Shown one piece after another: positions 1-10,057 of a DNA stretch of 64,000 nt. The notes beneath the pieces are model-generated. The model did no database searches, had not been told where the DNA came from, and saw only the letters and a program-made list of their open reading frames with translations. Source of the stretch: Microcoleus sp. FACHB-61 (lineage in GTDB: Bacteria; Cyanobacteriota; Cyanobacteriia; Cyanobacteriales; Microcoleaceae). The DNA is taken from assembly GCA_014695295.1 (NCBI GenBank), contig JACJNY010000022.1, forward strand, positions 62,001 through 126,000, in the 5' to 3' direction. The position numbers and the translations under genes were made by a program. Each line of letters begins with the position of its first letter. The stretch's first letter is position 1.

Positions 1-1
1 C

Positions 2-256
2 GAAAAGGGGGAGTTGCCCGGTGATCAAATACCGGATATTGGTTATGCCGTCTTCAAGCTGAGAGTCCGAAATAGCGATACTCAGAAAGGTAAAAGCGGT
101 GGCTACCGTCTGATTTACTATGTCAAAACAGCAATGGCAATCATTTTGCTGACGATTTACACATAATCTGAACAAGTGGATATTGCAGCAGATGACCTTC
201 GGAGCATCATTGCAGAATATGACCAACGGGCGACGGAAGGTAAAGAGGAGGTATAG
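2..256 (+). pseudogene. RelE/HigB-like toxin, broken by an in-frame stop (5' end outside window)
   Basis: Frame 2 reads in from the window edge as a RelE-superfamily toxin C-terminus: a basic strand, then GGYRLIYYVK and IILLTIYT. A TAA at 164-166 interrupts it. The same frame then continues SEQVDIAADDLRSIIAEYD to a TAG at 254-256, which is the expected family tail (LLTIYSKSEQVDI...). The stop therefore most likely replaced one Lys codon (AAA to TAA). Functional mRNA-cleaving toxin is unlikely unless the shortened form folds. No antitoxin gene is visible downstream. What precedes base 2 cannot be seen. Confidence 0.7.
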
Positions 257-567
257 ATAACTACTGGAAATTGCTAAAACAGGAATATAACGCAGGTAAA
301 ATTATGTGATTATATATATATAACAGTGGCGCTGGTTGCGATCGCAACATGAGAAATCAATAAAGGCGATCGTATCGAGGTTATCTGCAAACTACAGATG
401 CAGAAAAATCTTATTTTTTTAGTGAATCTTGAGAAAACGCACAAATATGCGGTATTTAATGAAAAAGTGAGGCATTAGTCCGGTCTATGCAGATGATTAA
501 TAATAAGTTATAGAGACTCATCATTGCTAGTTAATTTCTACTAAAATAATGAAAATCCGTAAAATCC
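257..567. other. Intergenic region upstream of the reverse transcriptase gene
   Basis: AT-rich, with a (TA)n run near 313-324 and a perfect palindrome TTGCGATCGCAA at about 335-346 that is a HIP1 site. No ORF is recognisable. Some defence reverse transcriptases carry a structured RNA template upstream, so this stretch is where one would sit. I could not identify a retron-like msr/msd fold by eye. Confidence 0.4.
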
Positions 568-2136
568 ATGAGTGATATAATGTTTGATGCTCTGCTAAAA
601 AGGGGCTATTTTCCTCAAGAACTACCGCCACCTTTTCAAACAACTTCGTTTGCACTAGCTATTACTTCACAAATATCGCCTCTACCTCCCCAGTTCATTT
701 ACCATAATCAAAAAGAATTTGTCTCTCAATCAGAGAGGTTTAATTTAGCTAGAGCAGGAACCTTGCGGCGCATTCTCAGTATCCCAAATCCAATTAATTA
801 TACCCAATTGGCGCGGGTTATCAGTAGTGATTGGCAGCAATTATTACAACATTGTCATCAGTCAAAAATTTCGATGAGTAAACCTGTTCAGACTCATGGG
901 AATATAAAACGGTTTAAAAGTTTCGGTGATTTGCCGGAAATACGGGCTGTTAACCGCGTTGGTCGTCGATATGCTCTTAAAGCTGATATTAATGCCTTCT
1001 ACCCATCTGTCTACACGCATAGTATTCCGTGGGCTCTTCACACTAAAAAAGTTGCGAAAACTCAACGGAAATACGAGCAATCCTTGGGAAACAAGATTGA
1101 TACATTGATTAGGAATGCACAAGATAAGCAAACAAAAGGAATTCCTATTGGACCTGATACATCTCTAATTGTGGCGGAATCGATTCTAGCAATAGTTGAT
1201 CAAGAGTTGGAGAAGAAATTCCCAAATTGTGGGTTTCGATATGTAGATGATTATGAATTGTGTTTTTGGTCATTGGCTGATGCAGAAGCAGCCCTATTTA
1301 AGCTCCAAGAATTACTCACCGATTTTGAACTTCAATTAAATCCCAACAAGACAAAGATTATAGAATTACCGTGTCGGGTGGAACCAAAGTGGGTTGCTGA
1401 ACTGCGTGTTTTTGAATTTCGACCAGGCTCGCGCTCACAGCATACAGATCTCATCCACTTTTTCGATTGTGCATTTGAATTATGGTCGCACAATCAAGAG
1501 GAATCTGTACTTAAGTATGCGTTATCAAGATCGACATCTGTAACTGTTCCACCGGAAAATTGGTCTTTGTATGAATCATTTCTTTTACAATGTGCCATAG
1601 TAGAATCAGGCGCACTGTCTATTGTCATACCTATAATTAAGGAATATTCCGACGAGGGCTATCATCTTAATAAAGATTTAATTCGTGAAGCATTCAAACG
1701 AATAGTTGAATTACACGCTCCTCGCGGTCATAGCAGTGAGGTTGCGTGGGTAATTTGGGGTTCTCTCATTCTGCAATTTCCCATTGAGGATCAGACTGCC
1801 AACATTATTGGAAGAATGAGTGATTCTATTGTTGCTTTACTTGCCCTTGATGCCCGCTCCAAGGGATTGATTAGCAAAACGGCTGAATTTAAGCTCTGGG
1901 CTGAGTGTATGACCGCTGATGAACTTTGTAAATCTAACTGGTTACTCTGCTACCAAGCTTACGAGCATCGCTGGCTACCATCTAAGGACGGGACAGATTA
2001 TATTGCTCAAGATCCATCATTTCTATTCTTGCGTACACATAATGTGCAGTTTTATGACGTACAAAGTTCGCTCCAATACTCCATGCCAGTAGAACGTCGT
2101 CCCAAACCTACCCCTGTATATACTGGAGGATATTGA
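568..2136 (+). CDS. RNA-directed DNA polymerase (UG/Abi-like defence reverse transcriptase)
   Basis: 522-aa protein. Reverse transcriptase motifs are in order: motif A with the first catalytic Asp at D140 (KADINAFYPS), motif B around 189-204 (TKGIPIGPDTS), motif C YVDD at 225-228, and motif D (LNPNKTKI) near 257-264. Residues from about 290 to 522 have no recognised motif and look alpha-helical, as in the UG/Abi reverse transcriptases that carry a C-terminal helical-repeat domain. It lacks the maturase and HNH domains of group II intron proteins, and no intron RNA is apparent. It stands alone, with no cas1 or partner enzyme beside it. Related solitary enzymes (DRT, Abi) protect against phage by making DNA from a linked RNA or without a template; that role is inference. 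The class within UG/Abi cannot be fixed without a tree. Confidence 0.8.
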   Translation: MSDIMFDALLKRGYFPQELPPPFQTTSFALAITSQISPLPPQFIYHNQKEFVSQSERFNLARAGTLRRILSIPNPINYTQLARVISSDWQQLLQHCHQSKISMSKPVQTHGNIKRFKSFGDLPEIRAVNRVGRRYALKADINAFYPSVYTHSIPWALHTKKVAKTQRKYEQSLGNKIDTLIRNAQDKQTKGIPIGPDTSLIVAESILAIVDQELEKKFPNCGFRYVDDYELCFWSLADAEAALFKLQELLTDFELQLNPNKTKIIELPCRVEPKWVAELRVFEFRPGSRSQHTDLIHFFDCAFELWSHNQEESVLKYALSRSTSVTVPPENWSLYESFLLQCAIVESGALSIVIPIIKEYSDEGYHLNKDLIREAFKRIVELHAPRGHSSEVAWVIWGSLILQFPIEDQTANIIGRMSDSIVALLALDARSKGLISKTAEFKLWAECMTADELCKSNWLLCYQAYEHRWLPSKDGTDYIAQDPSFLFLRTHNVQFYDVQSSLQYSMPVERRPKPTPVYTGGY

Positions 2137-2263
2137 TAAGAGAATTTACGCAAAAACTCTATCTTTAGGGTGCGCCAAATCGCTCCCTATAAATAGGTAA
2201 TATATGCACAGTTAATTTGCGTGAACGCACAGCAGTCTCTCTAAAAGCGATCGCATTTTACAT

Positions 2264-4342
2264 TTAATTAGAACAACCTACTTTCCCGTTTCCTGCCGGT
2301 ATGCGTACAGTGAAAATAGACCCTTTCCCCTCCTCGCTTTCTACCAAAATCTCGCCACCCATCATGTGACAGTAGTAGCGACTAAGTGTCAGCCCCAATC
2401 CGGCGCCGTCGTAAGGTCGCGTTGATGAACAGTCAGCTTGCACAAAAGCTTCAAACAATTTGTGCTGTTGTTCTTCCGACATTCCAATTCCGGTATCTTT
2501 AACACATAAGCAAATCCAATCCGACTCTTCAACATTCAGCAGGGGACAAGCGATCGCCGCAGCATGAGTTTCATCGGCAGCCATTGAATCGTCAATTGCC
2601 AATTGGTTTGCTGTCTGCAATTTTCCGCTTCCTTCAATGCGCCTGACACTCAGTTTCACCGTGCCGTTTTTGGTGAACTTCGCAGCATTACTCAGCAAGT
2701 GCATCAAAACCTGCCGCACTTTTTTGAAATCTGCGTGCATGATACCCGCAGTTCGATCGCACTCTATTTCTAAAACATTTCCATTTTTCTCTACCAACTG
2801 TTTCGCGGCACACGCAACATTGTCAACCAGGGATTCGATGCCAAACTCCTCGATTTCGAGTTTCATACCCCCCGTTTCAATTTTTGACAAATCGAGGATA
2901 TCGTTAATCAAAGATAGCAGGTGCGAGCCCGCCTTCTGAATCTTGTCCAAGTCGGGTACAAACTCATCGCATCCCGCATCTTGGGCATCTTCTGAAAGTA
3001 GTTGACTGTAGCCGATAATCGCATTTAAAGGCGTGCGCAATTCGTGGCTCATATTTGCTAAAAACTGGCTTTTAGCAGTGTTAGCGGTGACGGCGGCTTC
3101 CTTAGCTTGTTTTAATTCTTTTGTATGTTGGGAAACTCGCTCGATCAGGTGATTGAGAGACACAGCTAATGAGCCTATTTCGTCTTGTCCGGTGACAGGA
3201 GCTCGCAAATCAAAATTAGACTCAGCAGCTACTTGTTCGGCAATCTGAGTGACGCTCACGACTGGTTTGGCGATCGCCCGACTCGTTTGGTAAGCCACCA
3301 TTCCGGCAACCACTACCGACAGCAGCATACTAAAAATAATTATGGCTTTTTCCATTCCTTGAGCTTCCTCCATCACTTCACCGCCTTGCCCCTCTTGCTG
3401 CTGGGCAATATAGAGGATTTTGCTCAATTTCTCAAGGCTGCTGTTGAGCTGTTTTACACCTTCTCCGCTTTCTGTCGCCAACAATTTTCTGGCCGACTCT
3501 ATCTCCTGAGGTGACAGTTGCGATTGCTGGATTTGCAGCAAAATTGACTTGAGAGTATCGGCGTAGGATTCTAAATCTTCCGTGCAATCTTTCAGTAAAC
3601 TTTTGAGAACTTCCGGCTTTGCTGCCTGCCAAGCAGGTTGGCTGTCGGCAAACTTTTCTATGCGCAACCGCAGCTCTTTTGCCTGAACAATATTCTTGAT
3701 AAACTGCTCTTCTTGCAGTTTCAGCTTGGCGGAATTATCTACAAAAGAATCTAGCTGCGCTCCCTGCAATTGTGCCGCCAGCGCTGCATCTTTAAAATTC
3801 CCGAGCAATTGCGCTTGTAAGTGAGCGTCATTGAATTGTTTTAATCCTTGTCCTTGGTAGTAATCGGCAATCACCAGCCCGCTCATGGAGCCAATAAATC
3901 CGATTCCTATTGCCAAGAAATACCCACCGCCAATTTTTTTATGAATGGACCAACCGCCAATTTTAGATGGCAACATTTTGCGGATTTTTAAGGATGATAT
4001 TTCTACAAAATCCTGGCTGGATATTTTTTTTTGTGCGGTTTCTAGAGAAGCAACTTGTTCAGAAATAAAGAGCGGCATCAGTTTACCTACCTTGCTATCT
4101 TTTTGGTTTACCTCTCGCGGTGCCACAGGTTTTTTCTGCGGGTTAAATGGTTCTAACTCGGAATTGAGTTCGCCCTGGCATTCCCAAACGGCAACCGATA
4201 AACTTGCTTCGTTCCCTGTTTTTTTTAGCAAGTTAATTTTTGACATATGCAACCACTGTATTCTGTTAAAATCTAGCACGCTCTTAAGTTCTCCAAACGG
4301 AAAAGCTTGTCTGTTTTCCATTAGACATCTGCGAAAAAGCAT
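2264..4342 (-). CDS. Membrane-bound sensor histidine kinase (HAMP-HisKA-HATPase)
   Basis: 692 aa. A cytoplasmic N-terminal stretch of about 140 residues is followed by a membrane segment ([12 protein letters not shown]), a sensor region of roughly 165 residues rich in predicted helix, a second membrane segment ([18 protein letters not shown]), then HAMP. The HisKA H-box has the phospho-accepting His near 433 ([11 protein letters not shown]). The ATPase domain has the N-box Asn near 552, DTGIG near 616-620 and GAGLG near 646-650. It should autophosphorylate and pass phosphate to a response regulator, but none is adjacent. There is no receiver domain. The start is uncertain: Met8 (4321) and Met33 (4246) are alternatives and none has a good ribosome-binding site. 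The ligand is unknown. Confidence 0.85.
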   Translation of the reverse strand: MLFRRCLMENRQAFPFGELKSVLDFNRIQWLHMSKINLLKKTGNEASLSVAVWECQGELNSELEPFNPQKKPVAPREVNQKDSKVGKLMPLFISEQVASLETAQKKISSQDFVEISSLKIRKMLPSKIGGWSIHKKIGGGYFLAIGIGFIGSMSGLVIADYYQGQGLKQFNDAHLQAQLLGNFKDAALAAQLQGAQLDSFVDNSAKLKLQEEQFIKNIVQAKELRLRIEKFADSQPAWQAAKPEVLKSLLKDCTEDLESYADTLKSILLQIQQSQLSPQEIESARKLLATESGEGVKQLNSSLEKLSKILYIAQQQEGQGGEVMEEAQGMEKAIIIFSMLLSVVVAGMVAYQTSRAIAKPVVSVTQIAEQVAAESNFDLRAPVTGQDEIGSLAVSLNHLIERVSQHTKELKQAKEAAVTANTAKSQFLANMSHELRTPLNAIIGYSQLLSEDAQDAGCDEFVPDLDKIQKAGSHLLSLINDILDLSKIETGGMKLEIEEFGIESLVDNVACAAKQLVEKNGNVLEIECDRTAGIMHADFKKVRQVLMHLLSNAAKFTKNGTVKLSVRRIEGSGKLQTANQLAIDDSMAADETHAAAIACPLLNVEESDWICLCVKDTGIGMSEEQQHKLFEAFVQADCSSTRPYDGAGLGLTLSRYYCHMMGGEILVESEEGKGSIFTVRIPAGNGKVGCSN

Positions 4343-4820
4343 CTGAAACTCTTGTCGAGCCAGAGAAGAAACTTAAATTCGGTTGATGTCTAATAGATAA
4401 TTAGGCTGTTGATGGCTGTTGCCAAATTACTTTTTCGACTCGTAAAAGTCTGCAGCAGGCAAAATAAAGAAAATTTAATCCCAGCATGGAATTCTCCCCG
4501 CAGGGAATTTCCCAGGCAGAAAATTCTGTCTGACCCGTTTTGCCTGTGAGTGGCCCAAAGCTGATATTGTCTGTTGACAATGCACCCGATTCCTTCGCTT
4601 TGGACTTTGGCTGCCAGCAATGCGACGATTGCTTGACGATTTTTGTTGAGCATCTGACGAATTTCATAGCACAGAATGTCACAAATGCGGCAGCCGATCG
4701 AACTTTTGCACCCTGGCGATCGACTTTTGGCATTGTTGCCCGCACAGACAAGTCTGAGGTGAAGTCTCGTTAGTTGAGTATAACTGTAGGGCTTACCAAA
4801 AGAAACCCGGTTTCTGCGAG
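4343..4820. other. Intergenic stretch without a supported gene
   Basis: Three overlapping open frames of 77-144 codons cross this stretch on both strands. Their translations show no motif and resemble noise. A short palindromic string GAAACCCGGTTTCT near 4802-4815 belongs to a dispersed hairpin family seen again near 63194-63258. I see no RNA gene. Confidence 0.5.
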
Positions 4821-6737
4821 TCAACTGTTGGCGATTGCGAGTTCTGGAGTAGCAGCGGTCAATTCGATCGCGAGTGCTAGCTTACCGTCTCTACCCAAAG
4901 CTTCATCCGCCAAGTTTACCATCCAGCGATTCGGCTTGGCTTGGGGTCTGGCGGCGAGAACCAGGGCCCAAGCTTCCCGTTCTTTGCCGCGACCCAACAG
5001 CGCAGCACAAACAGTCAAAGCTGTAGCCGTTGAACGGCCGATCCCACTTTGGCAGCAGATAAGCAAACTGCCTTTGTGCGACGAGATTTTGAGGGCAAAC
5101 TCAATAATTTTCTGTACATCCTCAAGGGTAGGCAAGATTTGATCGGGGTCGTCAACGGGGGTGTCGAGGTCGTTAAACTCCAGGCACAGTCGGTTCGGGA
5201 TTTGATGAAAAGTTTTGGGTTCGGGCACGCCTGGACTGCCGATCGAGATCAGGTATTTAATCTCGCGCCGCGCAGGGCGATCGACAATGTATTCGCTGGC
5301 TTCTGCTTGCGAAGCAATCATGATTTGCGGCAGTTTTTCACCCGAGAAATCTGCGGAAGCTGAAGACTCTAAATCATCGGTTTCTGCCTCAGTGCTGAAA
5401 TCGGGCAAGTATTGGGCAGCCAGCGCGCGAACGTCAGCAAATTCCCGGTTTAAAGCTGTTTCCAGAGCCAAAAGAGCAGCCGTCGAGCCAATTTGACCGA
5501 GGGATTTAACAGCATTGTGACGCACTCCAGAGGTTTCGTCCCCCAGCAGCCGCACCAAACCTGCTACAGCTTCCTCTGTCCCAATTTCCCCCAAAGCAGC
5601 AGCAACTCTCCACCGGACATAAGATTCGCTGTCGCCAATTGCGATCGCCAGTCCCGCTGTCACCATTTTTTGCAAGTTAGCATCTCTGGCTGTATTGATG
5701 TTCCCCAGGGCAACTGCCGCCCTGCCGCGCACGAAAATGTCTCGATCCGAGAGCGATCGCATTACCGCCACCACAGCCACCTCGCTGCTGATTTCCCCCA
5801 AGGCAGAAACTGCACTGCCGCGCACGTCTGAGTCGTCATGGTTGAGGGCTTCCAGCAGGCCGGCCACAGCCGTTTCCGTGCCGATTTGTCCCAAAGCCTC
5901 GGCGGCCCTCAAAGAAACTGCATACGAGTCGGGATCGTCGTGCAGCAATTCTACTAAGCCGGGTACTGCCTCACAATCGCCGATTTTCCCCAAAGCCGTC
6001 GCGGCCCTAGCGCGGACGATGTGATTCGAGTCTCTGAGGGCGTTTATTAGCCCGGGAACTACCTCAGAGACGCCGATTTTCCCGCAGTTGACGGCCGCCC
6101 GCCAGCGCACCTCGGAGTCTTGGTGTTTGAGAGCTTTGAGCAGTGCGGGGACGGCTGTTTTGGGGTTAATTTTGCCCAAGGCCCAAACAGCCCAGGCGCG
6201 CACCCCGGAGGCTTTGTGGTTGAGGGCTTTGAGCAGTGCGGCGGCGGCTGGTTTCGAGTCAATTTCTCCTAAAGCCCAAGCCGCCCAAGCTTGCACTTGG
6301 GAATCTTCGGATTCGAGCGATCGGGCTAATTCAATTACTGCAGCTTCCGAGCCGATTTTCCCGATCGCTCGAATCCCATGAAGGCGCACTGCACTTTCTT
6401 TGTGGTTCAATGCGGCCACCAGCATCGGAATTGCCATATCGGAACTTGTTAGGGCCAGCAGTTGAATTTTGAGCAGCGGCGAAGTTGGGATTTTTTCGAT
6501 TATTTTTATTGTGGCTGTTTGAAATTCAGGCTTTACCGTTCCTGCTAGCTTCGAGCCGAGTTTTAAATTTACTTTTAGAGCTAATTTTACTGCCCGCAAA
6601 GCCAGACTTTGCTGTTCTACTTGCGGCAATATTGTCGCCAAGGTGCGCATCCCTTGTTTTTGTTTCAAATATTTTTGATTGAATTGAGCATCGCTGAGCT
6701 CGGGTAGCTCTTGGATGAGGGTTGCTGCTGAGTTCAC
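4821..6737 (-). CDS. HEAT/PBS-lyase-repeat protein fused to a tyrosine-phosphatase-like domain
   Basis: 638 aa. Residues about 80-450 are a regular array of 31-residue HEAT repeats (recurring ALGEIG/ALGKIG, with VRxxAAxALG cores), a protein-binding scaffold that in cyanobacteria includes phycobilin lyases and regulators. Residues about 480-620 form a cysteine phosphatase-like domain: a P-loop C562-QSGIG-R568 followed by S/T (the CX5R signature), and an upstream acidic stretch (FNDLDTPVDDPD) that could supply the general acid. The usual His before the catalytic Cys is another Cys. The fusion suggests a phosphatase, or a phospho-residue reader, directed to partners by the repeats. No signal peptide, so it is cytoplasmic. 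Phosphatase activity is inferred from the motif only. Confidence 0.8.
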   Translation of the reverse strand: MNSAATLIQELPELSDAQFNQKYLKQKQGMRTLATILPQVEQQSLALRAVKLALKVNLKLGSKLAGTVKPEFQTATIKIIEKIPTSPLLKIQLLALTSSDMAIPMLVAALNHKESAVRLHGIRAIGKIGSEAAVIELARSLESEDSQVQAWAAWALGEIDSKPAAAALLKALNHKASGVRAWAVWALGKINPKTAVPALLKALKHQDSEVRWRAAVNCGKIGVSEVVPGLINALRDSNHIVRARAATALGKIGDCEAVPGLVELLHDDPDSYAVSLRAAEALGQIGTETAVAGLLEALNHDDSDVRGSAVSALGEISSEVAVVAVMRSLSDRDIFVRGRAAVALGNINTARDANLQKMVTAGLAIAIGDSESYVRWRVAAALGEIGTEEAVAGLVRLLGDETSGVRHNAVKSLGQIGSTAALLALETALNREFADVRALAAQYLPDFSTEAETDDLESSASADFSGEKLPQIMIASQAEASEYIVDRPARREIKYLISIGSPGVPEPKTFHQIPNRLCLEFNDLDTPVDDPDQILPTLEDVQKIIEFALKISSHKGSLLICCQSGIGRSTATALTVCAALLGRGKEREAWALVLAARPQAKPNRWMVNLADEALGRDGKLALAIELTAATPELAIANS

Positions 6738-7017
6738 TGATTTATCCTAATGTTTTGGCGAGCGCTTGAGGTTGCTCTTTTAAACTCTCTGTCTAAAAAA
6801 TATAGCGTCTACAAAACTTTACTTCTAAAAAAAGCTTGCACTACTTCTAAAATATGTCGGATTCCACTATTTTTGCAACTCCCCAATTATTAATTATCCG
6901 GTTTGTTTGGGAAATCAGCTTGACAATTAGTAGCGCTTGCTGCTTGGCATCGCTAGCTTTTTAGATAGCCTAACTCTGCTATATCATTTTATACTCACAT
7001 CTTGCACCATTGTCAGC

Positions 7018-7080
7018 AACAGGCAAGATGCCTGTTCCACAAGAAAATTCAATCTTTGTGGAACAGGCATCTTGCCTGTT
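7018..7080. repeat. Perfect 25-bp inverted repeat (13-nt loop)
   Basis: Left arm 7018-7042 and right arm 7056-7080 are exact reverse complements; each arm contains AACAGGCAAGATGCCTGTTC. A shorter relative (AACAGGC...GCCTGTTCCACAA) lies at 50846-50871. This is the pattern of a dispersed extragenic hairpin family rather than a terminator, as there is no T run and the loop carries the sequence between two matching 'tgttccacaa' halves. Confidence 0.85.
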
Positions 7081-7261
7081 AATCCAAGCTTATTGAAAAT
7101 GGTGCCCCATCTTATTTTATACCAACTTGGTTTGAAATAGCGCTCTGCGGGGTTGACCGAAAGCATCCAGGATAGAAGCCCCCGGATTCATCCGTGGAGA
7201 AATAAAAAACCTGTATCCGATGAAACTTGCCCCCCGAATTTATCCGTGGGGTCAATACTTC

Positions 7262-7293
7262 AATCTAAAATCTAAAATCTAAAATCTAAAATC
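7262..7293. repeat. Heptanucleotide tandem repeat (STRR type)
   Basis: Four perfect copies of AATCTAA plus a partial fifth. Short tandemly repeated heptamers are typical of filamentous cyanobacterial genomes. Confidence 0.8.
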
Positions 7294-7339
7294 GATTGAC
7301 CGCAGCCAACCGGAAACAGCTTGATTGCGGGACAATCTC

Positions 7340-8512
7340 TCAACGAGCATAAGGCCCTTTTTTCAAAACCTTAGCCAAAGCGTTATCGTTATCTCGCAAA
7401 CCTTCGTAAAAAAACATCACTTCTCCTTGAATGCCGCGAGAGCGGTTGTAAGCAATTACTTGCAACAACAGCTCGGGAGTTATGCTATATTTGCTGCCTC
7501 GATTCGTCAACAAAATACCGGGCGACACGCACTTTACTTGGTCCCCGCTAAGCTGTATTTCCATCATTTTATCGACCAATTGTTTGTAAGCGTTAAAATC
7601 GCGGCGATAAAACTGCGGGTGAAACAGATCCACCAAATTTTTGTCAACCCAAGCTTTAGAATCTTGCAAATATTCCACCAGTCCCCAGTCATAAGGACTC
7701 GGCGACATCGACAGCAACAAATCAGGATTAATAGCTTTTACTTCTCGGTGCAAACGAGCCACAAACTTAGTAATAATATCAGCGCGCCACAGCAGCCAAT
7801 GTTGCTCTTTACAATCCGACGGCGCTGCTTTACCGCACTCTTCTCGATAGCGTTTAACCGTTTTTTCGTCGTAACCGCCTTCTACCGGAAACGCAATGCG
7901 ATCGTCTCCTTGAACGCCGTTTACCGGATAATTCTTAGCAACCTCCAGCATCAACCCCACCATAAAGTCTTGCACTTGCGGGTCAAGAGAATTCATCCAG
8001 TCAAAGTTATTTTTCTTAAGTAAATTGCCGCTGGCATCACGCCCGGCCCACTCAGGTTTTTTCGCCAGCAAATGACCGCCCTTGCGATTGTAAGAACTCA
8101 CAAATCCGTATTCAAAACAAGGAATAACTTTTAAACCAACTCTCTTTGCCTCAACACATATTTCTGCTAAGGGGTCGCGACCTTGATAGCGCGAGTCAAT
8201 TTCCACCCCAAAGTTTTCTCGCATAATTTTAGAAGGATAAACCGTATAACCCTGGCTCCAAATTATAGGAAAAACGGTATTAAATCCCGTATCGGCGAGA
8301 AAGTCCATTGCCTCAGCAATTCGTTCTTTTGAGCTGAGAACTTTGCAGTCAGTGGTGGGTATCCAAACGCCGCGAATTCCACCAGGATTTTTAGCCGCAA
8401 ACGAACTTGGCAGCGCTGCGGGATTTGGTGCTGGAGATCCAGTCGCCAACCGCTGTTGGAGCGAAGAGGCTAAACTGCGAATTGCTGATTGAATAGGTGT
8501 GAAAAATCGCAT
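7340..8512 (-). CDS. GHL10/DUF187 family glycosyl-hydrolase-like protein
   Basis: 390 aa. The sequence from about residue 45 (GIRGVWIPTTDCKVL) is typical of the family-10-like hydrolase fold: GFNTVFPIIWSQGYT, then VIPCFEYGF, DWMNSLDPQVQDFMVG, VQGDDRIAFP, and LSMSPSPYDWG. Members are TIM barrels with acidic catalytic residues; the conserved acids here are in the EYGF and GDDR segments. The substrate is unknown. The first 40 residues are polar with no clear signal peptide. It is probably transcribed alone: metK lies more than 260 bases downstream of its start across a tandem repeat. Known relatives in cyanobacteria are widespread but uncharacterised. Confidence 0.8.
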   Translation of the reverse strand: MRFFTPIQSAIRSLASSLQQRLATGSPAPNPAALPSSFAAKNPGGIRGVWIPTTDCKVLSSKERIAEAMDFLADTGFNTVFPIIWSQGYTVYPSKIMRENFGVEIDSRYQGRDPLAEICVEAKRVGLKVIPCFEYGFVSSYNRKGGHLLAKKPEWAGRDASGNLLKKNNFDWMNSLDPQVQDFMVGLMLEVAKNYPVNGVQGDDRIAFPVEGGYDEKTVKRYREECGKAAPSDCKEQHWLLWRADIITKFVARLHREVKAINPDLLLSMSPSPYDWGLVEYLQDSKAWVDKNLVDLFHPQFYRRDFNAYKQLVDKMMEIQLSGDQVKCVSPGILLTNRGSKYSITPELLLQVIAYNRSRGIQGEVMFFYEGLRDNDNALAKVLKKGPYAR

Positions 8513-8577
8513 TTATTTATTCTTTTTTTGTTGTTTGTAAGGTGCGCACTGCGCAGGCTACGTTATTGATTGGTAGC

Positions 8578-8755
8578 ACCCGATATTATTTATGGATAAG
8601 GTGGGCACCGCGCCCGCTACGTTATTGATGGGTAACACCCGATATTATTTATGGATAAGGTGCGTCGCAGAACACCCGATATTATTTATCGATAAGGTGC
8701 GCATTGCGCACCCTAACTTGATTAGTAGCACCCGATATTATTTATGGATAAGGTG
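8578..8755. repeat. Tandem array of four 26-bp units with GC hairpins between them
   Basis: Near-identical 26-bp units at 8578-8603, 8637-8662, 8674-8699 and 8730-8755 each begin acccgatattatt and end gataaggtg. The linkers are variants of the palindromic GGTGCGCANTGCGCACC. The array lies between the starts and ends of the GHL10 and metK genes. It looks like local amplification of one hairpin repeat. Confidence 0.85.
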
Positions 8756-8779
8756 CGCAGTGCGCACCCCAAAATTGTA

Positions 8780-10042
8780 CTATCCAGCTACTCCCAACAA
8801 CTGCTGGCTCAAAGCTTCTTTCAAAAGTTCGGCCTTATCAGTTTGCTCCCAAGGCAACTCTAAATCAGTGCGTCCGAAGTGACCGTAAGCCGCCACATCT
8901 TGATAGAAACGGCCGCCTCTTTCAGCAGGCAAATTCTGCAAGTTAAATGCCTGGATGATGCCCGCAGGACGCAGTTCAAAATGCTGCTTCACAACTTCCA
9001 AAAGGCGATCGTCATCAACTTTTCCAGTGCCAAAAGTTTCGATCATCATGCTAACAGGCCGCGCAACGCCGATCGCATAACTCAACTGCACTTCGCACTT
9101 TTGGGCCAAACCAGCAGCCACGATATTTTTAGCAACGTAGCGACAAGCATAAGCCGCGCTGCGGTCTACCTTGGTGGGGTCTTTCCCAGAAAAAGCGCCG
9201 CCGCCGTGGCGCGAATAGCCACCGTAGGTATCCACAATAATTTTGCGGCCCGTCAAACCCGAATCTCCTTGAGGCCCGCCGACCACAAATTTGCCTGTGG
9301 GGTTGACAAGGAAGCGAGTTTCTGCATCCGGCTTCACGCTAATATCGGCAAACACGGGTTGGACGACAGCAGCCCAAAGGTCTTCTTTGATCTTGGCTTG
9401 AACTGCGGTCGTTTCTGTGATGTCGCCGATCGTTTCGGTGTGCTGCGTAGAAATTAAAATCGTATCTATGCCTACAGGTTTGCCGTCCTCGTAAATCACC
9501 GTAACTTGGCTTTTGCCGTCGGGACGCAGGTAAGATAGCTGACCTGTTTTGCGGACCGCAGCCAGTTGACGGCAAATCCGGTGCGCCAGACTGATCGGCA
9601 GAGGCATCAATTCCGGCGTTTCGTTGCAAGCAAAACCAAACATCAAGCCTTGGTCGCCAGCGCCGATGGAATCCAACTCCTCTTCGCTAGCTTGTTCCCG
9701 GCTTTCCTGAGCCGTATTGACCCCTTGCGCAATATCGGGAGACTGAGAATCAAGAGCCACCAACACCGAGCAGCTATTGGCACAAAAGCCGTTGTCAGCG
9801 TGGATGTAGCCAATATCGGCTATTTTTTTCCGCGCCAATTCAATGTAATTTATTTGAGCTTTAGTCGTAATTTCGCCAGTCAGCAGCATCAAGCCGGTGT
9901 TGACGACAACTTCGGCTGCGACGCGGCTTTTAGGGTCTTCGGTCAGTAAGGCATCTAAAATCGTATCTGAAATTTGATCGCAGATTTTATCGGGATGGCC
10001 TTCAGTAACAGATTCAGAGGTAAACAGGTAGCGGCGTGACAA
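8780..10042 (-). CDS. metK: S-adenosylmethionine synthase
   Basis: 420 aa, normal length for the family. It makes S-adenosylmethionine from ATP and methionine in the cytoplasm. Signature sites are present: GHPDK near the N-terminus for ATP, the GAGDQG loop in the middle, and [19 protein letters not shown] in the second half. The likely start is TTG (10042-10040), supported by a ribosome-binding site TAGGAGAAA at 10057-10049. The only other methionine-cycle gene in the window is mtnA at 52-53 kb. I did not recognise a SAM riboswitch in the leader. Confidence 0.97.
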   Translation of the reverse strand: MSRRYLFTSESVTEGHPDKICDQISDTILDALLTEDPKSRVAAEVVVNTGLMLLTGEITTKAQINYIELARKKIADIGYIHADNGFCANSCSVLVALDSQSPDIAQGVNTAQESREQASEEELDSIGAGDQGLMFGFACNETPELMPLPISLAHRICRQLAAVRKTGQLSYLRPDGKSQVTVIYEDGKPVGIDTILISTQHTETIGDITETTAVQAKIKEDLWAAVVQPVFADISVKPDAETRFLVNPTGKFVVGGPQGDSGLTGRKIIVDTYGGYSRHGGGAFSGKDPTKVDRSAAYACRYVAKNIVAAGLAQKCEVQLSYAIGVARPVSMMIETFGTGKVDDDRLLEVVKQHFELRPAGIIQAFNLQNLPAERGGRFYQDVAAYGHFGRTDLELPWEQTDKAELLKEALSQQLLGVAG

Positions 10043-10048
10043 TGATTA

Positions 10049-10057
10049 TTTCTCCTA
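10049..10057 (-). promoter_or_regulatory. Ribosome-binding site supporting the TTG start of metK
   Basis: On the minus strand the sequence reads TAGGAGAAA about 7 bases before the TTG codon that begins MSRRYLF. No ATG in frame fits the family N-terminus, so this site decides the start. Confidence 0.65.

Larger units (their letters stand above)
6738..7339. other. Repeat-filled intergenic region
   Basis: About 600 bases with no supported gene. It holds the long perfect inverted repeat at 7018-7080, two related 'ATCCGTGG' strings at about 7189 and 7240, and the heptamer tandem repeat at 7262-7293. The short open frames crossing it are translations of the inverted repeat. Confidence 0.6.

Noticed and set aside
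257-567. Retron msr-msd before the RT gene
   Set aside because: No pair of inverted repeats with a branching G in the expected place was found; kept only as an untested leader.
4390-4824. Overlapping minus-strand ORFs of 144 and 116 codons
   Set aside because: Neither translation shows a domain or plausible start, and they overlap each other in different frames.
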